20,544 nt of DNA, taken from contig CACZPA010000102.1 in the NCBI GenBank assembly GCA_902782895.1, forward strand, positions 1 through 20,544, given 5' to 3'. The DNA comes from an uncultured Eubacteriales bacterium. Its GTDB lineage: Bacteria; Bacillota; Clostridia; Lachnospirales; Bianqueaceae. Position 1 is the first letter of the stretch, and each line of letters begins with the position of its first letter. The translations under genes were made by a program, and so were the position numbers. Below are positions 6,715 through 14,602 of the stretch, piece by piece. A model generated the notes under the pieces. It saw only the letters and a program-made list of their open reading frames with translations. It did not search any database and was not told the DNA's origin.

Positions 6715-7467
6715 TTATTCCGGTATAAACTCCGCTTCGTCACCGGGCAGGAAATGTCCCGTCATGCCTGCTTCGGCGGCGCCTACCTCAAACTGACGCT
6801 TGGCGATGCCGAGATCGTTATACTGCAATCCTCGGCCATCCTTCCAGATCTTTGCGTATGCCTTGCCGTCCTTATAAACGATATTGACCGGCTGCTGATT
6901 GACTGCGGAAGGTCCTTTCAGGATCGCTTCGATCCCTTTGCGGATCCATTCCGGCGTATCCGCGTACCCCATATCGGATTCCAGAAACTGTTCCGGCTTC
7001 CGGTCCGACTTACGGATCGCGGCCCGGATCATCTTCTGCTTCAGCGGGACCTTATCCGTCGCGTATCCCATCGGGATCACATCCCAGACCTTCTCGCCTT
7101 CCGGAACGTCCACCGTAATGGAATTCTTGTCATAAGTCCCCGCGACCCAGCAGGTGCCCAGGCCAAGCCGCGTCGCGTACAATACCAGTTTCTGCCCGTA
7201 ATATCCGACCTTTTCCGAAGATACCGGATCCTCTCCACCGACCAGTGCCGCGAACGTGTAGATCGGTCCGCTGAACATCGCCGGAGACATTTTGATGATG
7301 GACTGTCCCTTTTCTCCAGCTGTAAGCAGCTGAAAATGCAGTCCCGACTCCGCGTTCAGTGCGTCTATGCAGCTCTTGATCTCGCCGAGGACCTCCGGCT
7401 CAATGAGCCTGTCCTGATACGAACGGCAGGATATTCTTGTCTGAATCGCTTCCCATTCTGTCAGCAT
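6715..7467 (-). CDS. Nitroreductase-family protein (TM1586-like)
   Basis: 250 residues. The N-terminus EAIQTRISCRSYQDR carries the RxSxRxY pattern of FMN-dependent nitroreductases, and a second half-domain has GPSAVNQQPVNIVYKDGKAY, matching the tandem layout of the putative TM nitroreductase family. GYYGQKLVLYATRLGLGTCWVAG is the typical central helix segment. It probably binds FMN and uses NAD(P)H; the substrate is unknown. The start at 7467 is preceded by GGGAGG (7475-7480) at 7 nt; upstream sequence in frame passes through the ilvE terminator and is not coding. It lies downstream of that hairpin, so it may be expressed by partial read-through; no clear promoter of its own is visible in the short gap. 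Confidence 0.85.
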   Translation of the reverse strand: MLTEWEAIQTRISCRSYQDRLIEPEVLGEIKSCIDALNAESGLHFQLLTAGEKGQSIIKMSPAMFSGPIYTFAALVGGEDPVSSEKVGYYGQKLVLYATRLGLGTCWVAGTYDKNSITVDVPEGEKVWDVIPMGYATDKVPLKQKMIRAAIRKSDRKPEQFLESDMGYADTPEWIRKGIEAILKGPSAVNQQPVNIVYKDGKAYAKIWKDGRGLQYNDLGIAKRQFEVGAAEAGMTGHFLPGDEAEFIPE

Positions 7468-7486
7468 TTTGTGACCTCCCTTTTGC

Positions 7487-7524
7487 AAAATACCGGGAGA
7501 AGCTTTTGCGCTCTTCCCGGTATT
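7487..7524 (-). terminator. Probable terminator after ilvE
   Basis: On the minus strand AATACCGGGA pairs over 10 bp with TCCCGGTATT, with a 16-nt loop, and TATTTTGC follows. The T run is only four, so termination may be partial. It lies 17 nt after the ilvE stop and before the nitroreductase ribosome site. Confidence 0.65.
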
Positions 7525-7541
7525 GACTGATCTTCTGTTTC

Positions 7542-8606
7542 TTATTTGACCGGATGGATCCAGCCGCGTGTATCCGCGATCCGTCCCCACTGAATACCGG
7601 TCAGGGTATCATACAGATGCTGTGTTACCGGACCGATCTCGTAGTTATTGATCGTATACTTGGTATCCTTATACTGCAGTTCACCGATCGGAGAAACAAC
7701 AGCCGCCGTTCCGCAGCCCCATGCTTCCTCGAGCTTGCCGGCCTGCAGAGCCTCTCCGAGCTCGTCTACGCTCAGCAGACGCTCGCTGACCTTGTATCCC
7801 TCATCCTTAAGGAGTTCGATGCAGGACTTGCGGGTGATACCCGGAAGGATCGAGCCTGTCAGCTCCGGAGTGACGATCTCGCCGTCGATCTTGAACATAA
7901 CGTTCATCGCGCCGACTTCCTCGATATACTTGCGATGCACGCCATCCAGCCACAGAACCTGGGAATAGCCCTTGCGCTCTGCGTACATGCCGGCGCGGAT
8001 GCTGGCTGCGTAGTTGCCGCCGCATTTCGCGTAACCGGTGCCGCCGCGTACCGCGCGGACATCCTTATCCTCGATCATGATGCCGACCGGGTTGAGGCCT
8101 TCTTTGTAGTAGCTGCCGACCGGAGAGCAGATGATGACGAAAGTCGCGTGACGGATTGTATGCACGCCGAGGTTCTCATCGTTTCCGTACATAAAGGGAC
8201 GGATATACAGAGAAGTTCCTTCCGCGTACGGTGTCCAGTCTTTTTCCATCGAAATGAAAGTATCCAGGATCTCCATCAGCTGATCCTCCGGGATCTGCGG
8301 CAGGCACAGTCTTTCGGCTGAATTGTTCAGACGGCGGATATTCTCGATCGGACGGAACATCTGCACGCCGCCGTCCGCGCGGCGATAAGCCTTCAGTCCT
8401 TCAAAAATCTCCGATCCGTAATGCAGAACCGTGGAAGCCGGATGCAGAGAAAGGTTTCCGAACGGGATGATACGCGCATCATACCAACCCTTGTCCGGAT
8501 CAAAGTCCATCATGAACATATGATCCGTAAAAATCCTTCCGAATCCCAGCGTGCTCGGATCCGGCTTAGCGGCCGGATTCTGATTCCTTGTAATCTTGAT
8601 CTCCAT
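7542..8606 (-). CDS. ilvE: Branched-chain amino acid aminotransferase
   Basis: 354 residues, normal length for class IV PLP-dependent branched-chain aminotransferase, which interconverts Val, Ile and Leu with their 2-oxoacids using glutamate/2-oxoglutarate. Motifs: HYGSEIFEGLKAYR (62-75), YIRPFMYG (134-141), RGGTGYAKCGGNYAAS with the PLP lysine at 194, YIEEVGAMN (228-236) and GCGTAAVVSPIG near the C-terminus. The start at 8606 follows a GGGAGGAG ribosome site. The gene begins 39 nt after the gamma-subunit stop, without a terminator between, so it belongs to the operon of the ferredoxin oxidoreductase. That context suggests that it takes up the 2-oxoacids made (or supplies those consumed) by that enzyme. 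Confidence 0.96.
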   Translation of the reverse strand: MEIKITRNQNPAAKPDPSTLGFGRIFTDHMFMMDFDPDKGWYDARIIPFGNLSLHPASTVLHYGSEIFEGLKAYRRADGGVQMFRPIENIRRLNNSAERLCLPQIPEDQLMEILDTFISMEKDWTPYAEGTSLYIRPFMYGNDENLGVHTIRHATFVIICSPVGSYYKEGLNPVGIMIEDKDVRAVRGGTGYAKCGGNYAASIRAGMYAERKGYSQVLWLDGVHRKYIEEVGAMNVMFKIDGEIVTPELTGSILPGITRKSCIELLKDEGYKVSERLLSVDELGEALQAGKLEEAWGCGTAAVVSPIGELQYKDTKYTINNYEIGPVTQHLYDTLTGIQWGRIADTRGWIHPVK

Positions 8607-8645
8607 AGTGCTCCTCCCTTTCCGTTACTTAATTCTGTCTGAAAA

Positions 8646-9179
8646 TCAATACTTCGCGCCGATATCCAGCGCTTTTTTGTTGAATTCCAGCAGGTCCTGA
8701 TGCCGTGCCGAAACGACCTTTGCAAGCGCGGCGTTGACGGATTCTTCATTATATCCGCCTGTTGCCTGCAGGATGCTTCCCATGATAATCATGTTCGCAA
8801 GCGTGGTCAGGCCGTTTTCACTGGCAAGCTGTGTCGCCGGAATGTACTTGACCGTAACGTCCGTTCTTTTGACCTTCCGCTCGATCAGAGTGGAATCGAC
8901 AAAGATGGTCCCGCCCGGAACGACCGCGTCCTCATAGCGGTCGAGCGAAGGCAGATTCATCGCGACCAGAACGTCCGGATGCGTAACGATCGGAGAACCG
9001 ACCGGATCATCGCTGACGATAACGCTGCAGTTAGCGGTACCTCCGCGCATCTCCGGGCCATAGGACGGCAGCCAGCTGACGTGCTTGTTGTCGATCAGGC
9101 CCTTATAGGCTGTGAATTTGCCGGCGAAAAGGATGCCCTGTCCGCCGAATCCCGCGAAAAGAAACTGTGTTGTACTCAT
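8646..9179 (-). CDS. vorC: 2-oxoacid:ferredoxin oxidoreductase, gamma subunit (VorC/KorC-like)
   Basis: 177 residues; the gamma (catalytic-gamma) domain of pyruvate/ketoisovalerate ferredoxin oxidoreductases. The N-terminal Gly-rich loop FAGFGGQGILFAGK (residues 8-21) and SYGPEMRGGTANCSVIVSD are diagnostic. Together with the alpha, beta and delta subunits it forms the CoA- and TPP-dependent enzyme that interconverts a 2-oxoacid with acyl-CoA, CO2 and reduced ferredoxin. The ATG at 9179 overlaps the beta-subunit stop (ATGA) and has AGGAGG (9187-9192) at 7 nt. Sequence cannot by itself separate branched-chain 2-oxoacid (Vor) from 2-oxoglutarate (Kor) enzymes; the ilvE neighbour favours Vor. Confidence 0.92.
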   Translation of the reverse strand: MSTTQFLFAGFGGQGILFAGKFTAYKGLIDNKHVSWLPSYGPEMRGGTANCSVIVSDDPVGSPIVTHPDVLVAMNLPSLDRYEDAVVPGGTIFVDSTLIERKVKRTDVTVKYIPATQLASENGLTTLANMIIMGSILQATGGYNEESVNAALAKVVSARHQDLLEFNKKALDIGAKY

Positions 9180-9928
9180 TTTGCCGCCTCCTCTGCACTT
9201 CTGTCCTTGTATACTCCCAGAGGATAATACGGGATCATCTTCTCGTCGATCCATTTCAGTGCGTTCTGCGGTGTCAGGCCCCAGTTGGTCGGGCAGCTGG
9301 AAATGACCTCGACCAGCGAGAAGCCCTTGCCGTCCAGCTGATTCTGGAAAGCCTTCTTGATGGCCTTCTTCGCGTTGCGGATGTTTTTCACGTTGTTGAC
9401 CGCTACGCGCTCCAGGTACTCCGCTCCGTCGACCTGAGAGAGCATCTCGCAGACCTTGATCGGATAACCGCAGAGCTTCGGATCACGGCCGTATGGAGAC
9501 GTCTGCGTGATCTGTCCCGGAAGGGATGTCGGCGCCATCTGTCCGCCCGTCATGCCGTAAATCGCGTTATTGATGAAAACGATGGAGATATTCTCGTTGC
9601 GGGCTGCCGCGTGAACGGTCTCCGCCATACCGATGGAAGCCAGGTCTCCGTCCCCCTGATAGGTGAAAACGAACTTGGACGGATCCGCTCTCTTAACACC
9701 GGTCGCGACCGCGGGAGCACGTCCGTGCGCCGCTTCGATCATATCGCAGTTGAAATAGTTATAAGCCATGACGGAGCATCCTACAGGGGCGATACCGATC
9801 GTATTGCCCTCGATGCCAAGCTCGTCGATAACTTCGGCAACCAGACGGTGTACAATGCCGTGCGTGCAGCCGGGGCAGTAATGCAGCGGCACATCGATCA
9901 GTGCATGGGGTCTCTCAAATACTATCAT
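9176..9928 (-). CDS. vorA: 2-oxoacid:ferredoxin oxidoreductase, beta subunit (TPP-binding, VorA-like)
   Basis: 250 residues, normal for the beta subunit that carries thiamine pyrophosphate and a [4Fe-4S] cluster. GDGDLASIG (92-100) and the paired Asn 120-121 (INNAIYGMTGGQ) form the TPP motif. Cys18 and Cys21 (CPGC), Cys51 (VGCS) and Cys212 (SSCPTNWG) are the four likely cluster ligands. The start at 9928 is set by GGAGG (9938-9942) 9 nt upstream and overlaps the alpha-subunit stop by one base (TAATG), so translation is coupled. The 36 codons further upstream in the same frame lie inside the alpha gene and are not counted. Confidence 0.93.
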   Translation of the reverse strand: MIVFERPHALIDVPLHYCPGCTHGIVHRLVAEVIDELGIEGNTIGIAPVGCSVMAYNYFNCDMIEAAHGRAPAVATGVKRADPSKFVFTYQGDGDLASIGMAETVHAAARNENISIVFINNAIYGMTGGQMAPTSLPGQITQTSPYGRDPKLCGYPIKVCEMLSQVDGAEYLERVAVNNVKNIRNAKKAIKKAFQNQLDGKGFSLVEVISSCPTNWGLTPQNALKWIDEKMIPYYPLGVYKDRSAEEAAK

Positions 9929-10995
9929 TATAAAGCACCTCCGTTCTTTGCGGCTTCCTCGATCGCGGCGAGGACCATCTCCGGCGAAGGAATCATTCCA
10001 CCCGCGCGGTTGCACAGCGTTACAGGCCTGCGGCACTGCTCCGCCAGTTCCACATCTTCGATCATCTGACCCATGGAAAGCTCCACGGAAATAAACTGTT
10101 TAACATGATCCGCAGCCTTCATGAAGGGTTCCTTCGGGAACGGCCACAGCGTGATCGGACGGATCAGGCCGGCCTTGATGCCCTTCTTGCGGGCTTCGTT
10201 AACAGCGTTCTTGGATACACGGGCCGCGATACCGAATGCCGCGATCGCGATCTCCGCGTCGTCCATCATGTATTCTTCATACATGGTCTCGTTCTTCGCG
10301 ATCTCCGCGTATTTCTCATAGCGCTTAAAGTTCTGCTCTTCCAGTTCCTCCGGAACCAGCGACAGAGAGTTGATGATATTGTGAGGACGCTTCATCTGCG
10401 TACCGGTTGTCGCCCATGGCTTCTCCGGCTCGGGCTTGATGTCGAAATCCAGAGAAACAGGCTCCATCATCTGTCCCATCGTACCGTCCGCCAGAATCAT
10501 GGCCATCATGCGGTATTTGTCGGCAAGCTCAAATCCCTTGATCGTCAGATCCGCCATCTCCTGTACGGAAGCCGGAGCCAGAACGATCAGATGATAGTCG
10601 CCGTGTCCACCGCCGCGCGTCGCCTGGAAATAATCAGACTGGGAGGGCTGGATGCCGCCAAGTCCCGGGCCGCCGCGCTGTACGTTTACAATCAGACCCG
10701 GAAGGTCCGAACCGGCCATATAGGAGATCCCTTCCCCCTTCAGCGAGATGCCGGGGCTGGAAGAAGACGTCATGACTCTCTTACCTGCGGAAGCTACGCC
10801 GTAGACCATGTTGATCGCAGCGATTTCGCTCTCTGCCTGCAGGAAAGTTCCTCCGATCTTAGGCATTCTCTTCGCCATATAAGCGGCAATCTCTGTCTGC
10901 GGTGTGATCGGATATCCGAAATAGAAACGGCAACCCGCCGTGATCGCGGCTTCGGCAATCGCTTCGTTGCCTTTCATCAGTACCTTGTCTGCCAT
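9928..10995 (-). CDS. vorB: 2-oxoacid:ferredoxin oxidoreductase, alpha subunit (VorB-like)
   Basis: 355 residues, the usual size of separate VorB/KorA alpha subunits. It opens with LMKGNEAIAEAAITAGC and GYPITPQTE (27-35), the pyrimidine-binding domain hallmark, followed by ESEIAAINMVYGVASAGKR, VQRGGPGLGGIQPSQSD and a C-terminal domain with GLIRPITLWPFP. The combination with a small 2[4Fe-4S] ferredoxin subunit and with ilvE suggests the branched-chain (3-methyl-2-oxobutanoate) enzyme; a 2-oxoglutarate enzyme is the alternative. The start at 10995 directly abuts the ferredoxin stop (TAA-ATG), with AAGGAGG (11004-11010) inside that gene. Confidence 0.94.
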   Translation of the reverse strand: MADKVLMKGNEAIAEAAITAGCRFYFGYPITPQTEIAAYMAKRMPKIGGTFLQAESEIAAINMVYGVASAGKRVMTSSSSPGISLKGEGISYMAGSDLPGLIVNVQRGGPGLGGIQPSQSDYFQATRGGGHGDYHLIVLAPASVQEMADLTIKGFELADKYRMMAMILADGTMGQMMEPVSLDFDIKPEPEKPWATTGTQMKRPHNIINSLSLVPEELEEQNFKRYEKYAEIAKNETMYEEYMMDDAEIAIAAFGIAARVSKNAVNEARKKGIKAGLIRPITLWPFPKEPFMKAADHVKQFISVELSMGQMIEDVELAEQCRRPVTLCNRAGGMIPSPEMVLAAIEEAAKNGGAL

Positions 10996-11211
10996 TTACT
11001 TATCCTCCTTCTCGATCCTGATAATGCAGTCCGGACACATGGTCGCGCAGAAAGCACAGGCGATACAGTCTTTCTCGTTTACCGCCTCGACCGGATGATG
11101 TCCCTTCTTGTTGATTCTGTCTTCCGCAAGCCGCAGCACATGCTTCGGACATACGTCAACACAGAGGCCGCAGCCCTTGCAGTTGTCTGTCTTGAACGTC
11201 AGTTTAGCCAT
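10996..11211 (-). CDS. vorD: 2[4Fe-4S] ferredoxin, delta subunit of the 2-oxoacid oxidoreductase
   Basis: 71 residues with two complete cluster motifs, CKGCGLCVDVCP (10-21) and CIACAFCATMCP, giving two [4Fe-4S] clusters that pass electrons between the TPP site and external ferredoxin. The size and the position directly before alpha are typical of the delta subunit of Vor/Kor complexes. The start at 11211 has a GGGGGAGAG ribosome site immediately upstream. It begins 12 nt after the P-loop ATPase gene ends. Confidence 0.93.
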   Translation of the reverse strand: MAKLTFKTDNCKGCGLCVDVCPKHVLRLAEDRINKKGHHPVEAVNEKDCIACAFCATMCPDCIIRIEKEDK

Positions 11212-11223
11212 GATCTCTCCCCC

Positions 11224-11886
11224 TTATCTGATTTTTGGCTGTAATGTCAACGGAAACAGCCTCTCCAGCTTATCGGACAGCTCTTCGTACAACGATTTCT
11301 CAACCGTCGTGCACACAAGCGGCAGTCCGGAAGCTCTGGCCACTTCCTCCGCATAATCTACAGAGTCGAGAACAACCTGCGCTGTTGTCTCGTCTCCCAG
11401 GTTGGAATTATTAATCAGTCCTGTAAACGGGATTCCCCCTGCGTACTCGATCTCGCGCATGACCTCGATTGTCGAAGCGGCGTCCCTCGTGAGCGGCCGG
11501 TAGCGGTTGATCACCATCAGCATCTCATAGTCGCCTTCCTTGCGGATCGACGGGGCAAGACGTCCGAGCGCCAGCGCGCCGCGGTCATCGCCCCCGATAT
11601 CGAGGATCGCCTTGATCGATCTGTCATCCGTCAGGGAATACATCTCCTGCGGCATGGCCGGTATATCCAGGTTGGTTCCCGCGTACTGGGATGCGACCAG
11701 CCGGATGCCGGCCTGCTCCAGTACGTCCTTGCTGTCTTTGGTCCGGAAGTAAGGATTGACGATGTCCAGATCCGCGATTACCGTATTGTCATACTGTTTC
11801 TTCAGATCCATCGCCATATTCACAGCGATATTCGTCTTCCCGCTTCCGTAATGTCCACACAGCAGTGTGATTCTTTTATAGTCCAT
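11224..11886 (-). CDS. P-loop ATPase (MinD/ParA/SIMIBI-like) in the oxidoreductase operon
   Basis: 220 residues. Walker A is GHYGSGKTN (11-19), followed by VIADLDIVNPYFRTKD (typical of switch I in SIMIBI NTPases) and LDIGGDDRGA as the likely Walker B/switch II. The Lys of a deviant GKGGxGK motif is absent, so it is not a canonical MinD. Cytosolic, no metal-binding Cys pair. Tightly placed between the CoA-ligase fusion (9 nt) and the ferredoxin subunit (12 nt), so its role is probably linked to the oxidoreductase: cluster or cofactor maturation is a guess based on Mrp/ApbC-type relatives. ATG 11886 is chosen for the GAGGGTGA site upstream; GTG 11898, overlapping the previous stop as GTGA, is an alternative. 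Confidence 0.82.
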   Translation of the reverse strand: MDYKRITLLCGHYGSGKTNIAVNMAMDLKKQYDNTVIADLDIVNPYFRTKDSKDVLEQAGIRLVASQYAGTNLDIPAMPQEMYSLTDDRSIKAILDIGGDDRGALALGRLAPSIRKEGDYEMLMVINRYRPLTRDAASTIEVMREIEYAGGIPFTGLINNSNLGDETTAQVVLDSVDYAEEVARASGLPLVCTTVEKSLYEELSDKLERLFPLTLQPKIR

Positions 11887-11894
11887 GCTCACCC

Positions 11895-14183
11895 TCACAG
11901 CATGTTGCGCATGATCTTGCCGCTCGTCGTCTTGGGAAGCTCGTCGCGGAAAACCACGATTCTCGGGTATTTATACGGTGCGGTATGTGTCTTGACATAG
12001 TCCTGAATCTCTTTTTTCATCTCTTCTGTACCGACCGTACCCGGAATCAGTACGATACTTGCCTTGACGACCTGCCCGCGGATCGGATCCGGCGCCGCGC
12101 TGACGCCGCACTCCAGCACATAAGGCAGCTCCATGATCACGCTCTCGATCTCGAACGGTCCGATGCGGTATCCGGAGGACTTGATAACGTCATCCACACG
12201 GCCGACGTACCAGTAGAAACCGTCCTCGTCCTTCCACGCCGTATCTCCGGTATGATAGTAACCGTCACGCCAGGTCTCGGCGGTTTTCTCCGGATCGCGG
12301 TAATATTCAACCGCGAGTCCGTACGGACGGCCGTTCTTGAGATTGATAACGATCTCTCCGGTCTCACCGACAGGGACAGGATTGCCGTCCGGATCGACCA
12401 GCTCTACATCATAGATCGGAGCCGGTTTGCCCATGGATCCGATCTTATGCGGCGCGCCTCTCATGTTACCGATGATCATCGTGCTTTCACTCTGACCGAA
12501 GCCCTCCATGATGTGCAGACCCGTCGCTTTCTCAAACTGACGGTATACCTCCGGATTGAGCGCTTCTCCGGCTGTCGTCATATGCTTTACGGAAGATAAA
12601 TCGTATTTGGAAATGTCCTGCTTGACCATCATACGCAGGATCGTTGGCGGTGCGCAGAAAGTCGTGATTTGGTATTTCGCGAACATCGGCAGGATCTCGG
12701 CCGCGTCAAAGCGGTCGAAATCATAGACGAAAAGCGCTCCTTCGCACATCCACTGTCCGTACATCTTGCCCCACATCGCCTTGGCCCAGCCGGTGTCGGA
12801 AATTGTCAGATGCAGGCCGTCCGGATCGACGTCATGCCAATACTTTGCCGTGTGGAAATGCCCCAGCGGATATTTGTGGTTATGCAGCGCGATCTTGGGA
12901 TATCCGCTCGTACCGGATGTGAAATACATCAGCAGCGGATCGTCTCCGCCCGGAGCGTCCTCCGTCCGGTTGTAATGGGAGCTGTACAGTGTGTACTCCT
13001 CGTCAAAGGATCTCCAGCCCTCGCGGGTACCGTTCACAATAATCTTTGTCTTCAGAGTGTCGCTGCCTGCCGCCGCGAGCTCCGCCTGGTGCGCGGTATC
13101 GCCGTCCGCTGTACAGATGATGGCGCTGATACCGGCCTTCTCAAAACGGTATTCGAAGTCGTGCTGCAGCAGCTGATTGACCGCCGGAATCGCGATCGCT
13201 CCGAGCTTATTCAGCGCGAGCATCGCGAACCAGAACTGGTAATGCCGCTTCAGGACCAGCATGACACGGTCGCCTTTTTTGATGCCCAGCGACTTGAAAT
13301 AATTCGCGCACTGGTTGGACGCTCTCTTGATGTCGCGGAAGGTGAACCTTCTCTCGGTCTTGTCCTGCGAAATATGCAGCATGGCAAGCTTGTCGGGTTC
13401 TTTCTCCGCGATGGCGTCCATAATGTCGAACGCGAAGTTGAAATGCTCTGTATTCTTGAACGTGAGCGAGATCGGTGTCCCGTTCTCATCATCGACTCTG
13501 TCGATATATTTCCTGTAAACACGTTCCTTGGTATCGTGCTTGACAGTCGGCAGATCCTTGATCAGCTCCGCGCTTGTGAGCTCCGGAATCGGCTCTCCGG
13601 TCGGATTGAGGACAATCGCGTAGAAAACGCAGTCCTTGCCGTCTACAGCGATCATGCCGTGCGGCGTGCCGCTGTCGTAATAGATGCTGTCTCCGGGGCC
13701 AAGCACTTCCTTATGCTCGCCTACCTGCACCATCAGGCTGCCGGAAAGCACCAGATCGAATTCCTGTCCGGAATGCGTCGTCAGCTCTATATCCTTATGC
13801 TGCGCTTCTTCATTATAAATACTGTGTACGAAAAGCGGCTCCGCGATCCTGTTCTGGAAGGAAGCGGCCAGGTTATAGTAGACCATGCCGTGCGCCTGCT
13901 CGATCCTCTGTCCCTTACCGCTGCGTGTTACGGTATAGGACTGCAGGTTCGGGCTCTTACCTTCGATAATGTCGGTTACATCAACATTAAAGGCCAGCGC
14001 GCACCTGTAGATGAACGCAAAGTTAAGATCCCGCTCTCCGTTCTCACAGGCGATGTATTCCTCCTCGGAAACGCCTGTCTTGACCGCCATCTCGGCGGGC
14101 GTCAGGTTCTCGATCTCCCGCAGTTCCTTGATACGGCGGGCCATCTCCATGATCTTGTAATCAAGTCCTGTAATCTGCTGCAT
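11895..14183 (-). CDS. HTH-cupin-acyl-CoA synthetase fusion (Val T-box paralogue)
   Basis: 762 residues in three parts. Residues ~13-70 are an XRE-type helix-turn-helix (RIKELREIENLTPAEMAVK). Residues ~129-195 are a cupin (TTHSGQEFDLVLSG, GDSIYYDSGTPHG). Residues ~250-762 form an AMP-binding acyl-CoA synthetase of the acetyl/medium-chain type: TSGTSGYPK (422-430), GFGQSES (561-567), YHTGDTAW (643-650), GRVDDVIKSSGYRIG (661-675) and the C-terminal catalytic Lys756 in PKTTSGKIMR. It should activate a carboxylic acid to its acyl-CoA via an acyl-AMP. Neighbouring Vor, ilvE and T-box signals suggest a branched short-chain acid. The start at 14183 has GGAGGA at 7 nt; sequence upstream is the T-box terminator. 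The HTH and cupin may sense ligand or bind DNA, but that is unproven. Confidence 0.92.
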   Translation of the reverse strand: MQQITGLDYKIMEMARRIKELREIENLTPAEMAVKTGVSEEEYIACENGERDLNFAFIYRCALAFNVDVTDIIEGKSPNLQSYTVTRSGKGQRIEQAHGMVYYNLAASFQNRIAEPLFVHSIYNEEAQHKDIELTTHSGQEFDLVLSGSLMVQVGEHKEVLGPGDSIYYDSGTPHGMIAVDGKDCVFYAIVLNPTGEPIPELTSAELIKDLPTVKHDTKERVYRKYIDRVDDENGTPISLTFKNTEHFNFAFDIMDAIAEKEPDKLAMLHISQDKTERRFTFRDIKRASNQCANYFKSLGIKKGDRVMLVLKRHYQFWFAMLALNKLGAIAIPAVNQLLQHDFEYRFEKAGISAIICTADGDTAHQAELAAAGSDTLKTKIIVNGTREGWRSFDEEYTLYSSHYNRTEDAPGGDDPLLMYFTSGTSGYPKIALHNHKYPLGHFHTAKYWHDVDPDGLHLTISDTGWAKAMWGKMYGQWMCEGALFVYDFDRFDAAEILPMFAKYQITTFCAPPTILRMMVKQDISKYDLSSVKHMTTAGEALNPEVYRQFEKATGLHIMEGFGQSESTMIIGNMRGAPHKIGSMGKPAPIYDVELVDPDGNPVPVGETGEIVINLKNGRPYGLAVEYYRDPEKTAETWRDGYYHTGDTAWKDEDGFYWYVGRVDDVIKSSGYRIGPFEIESVIMELPYVLECGVSAAPDPIRGQVVKASIVLIPGTVGTEEMKKEIQDYVKTHTAPYKYPRIVVFRDELPKTTSGKIMRNML

Positions 14184-14208
14184 CGTGTTCTCCTCCAGCG
14201 GGCGGTAA

Positions 14209-14251
14209 TAAAAAGCACTCGCCCAAAGCTGTTTACTTTGAGACGAGTGCT
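14209..14251 (-). terminator. Regulated terminator of the first (Val) T-box
   Basis: On the minus strand AGCACTCG...CAAAG pairs with CTTTG...CGAGTGCT around a TAAACAG loop, followed by TTTTTATT. It competes with the antiterminator formed by the T-box. It ends only 25-30 nt before the synthetase ATG. Confidence 0.9.
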
Positions 14252-14526
14252 GAATCAACAATCACCCGCGGTACCACTCAAATTGCGGAAAACCGCCACT
14301 CTAGGGACCTGTGTATCCCTGCGCCTTTACGCGGCATACGGGGAAGCTCTACTTGCCTGCAGTCCGGCCTCTCCTGAAAAGGGGAATCCTGCGGAAGCTG
14401 TCCGGCTTTCTTCCTCCCGGCTCGGAAGCTACGATACGCGAATGCTCTGACACCTCGCACCAACCGCTGTCTCTCTGAAAGCAGCAATCTCGCGTATCCT
14501 CTTCGTCAACGCTTTTAACCGATAAT
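14209..14526 (-). promoter_or_regulatory. T-box riboswitch leader, predicted valine (GUA) specifier
   Basis: A transcript from about 14526 carries T-box landmarks in order: a Stem I with GACGAAGAGG at its base, TTTCAGAGAGACAGCGGTTGGTGCGAG (split as AG-bulge CAGAGAG and distal GGTTGGTGCGAG), the Stem I close GCTTCCGAGCC, and the T-box TGAGTGGTACCGCGG (14266-14280), which pairs with tRNA acceptor ends. Using the spacing of the glyQS leader I remember (specifier, 6 nt, GAGC), the specifier is GTA at 14430-14432, Val. An internal loop E motif is not clear, so the codon is less certain than the riboswitch. Uncharged tRNA should block the terminator and turn on the downstream synthetase and operon. 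Confidence 0.9.
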
Positions 14527-14532
14527 AACGGA

Positions 14533-14561
14533 ATTCTATCACAACCGATATGGTTTGTCAA
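14533..14561 (-). promoter_or_regulatory. Promoter of the Val T-box leader
   Basis: TTGACA (14556-14561), 17-nt spacer, TAGAAT (14533-14538) on the minus strand. It lies just downstream of the stop codon of the first synthetase gene, with no terminator between, so read-through from upstream also reaches this leader. Confidence 0.88.
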
Positions 14562-14602
14562 CAGCTTTTTGTTTGCCGATCTTGTATTTATACAGTCCGC
14601 TC

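Noticed and set aside
11224..11886. Naming the P-loop protein MinD or ParA
   Set aside because: The deviant Walker lysine and the amphipathic tail of MinD are absent, and no partition or division partner gene is nearby.
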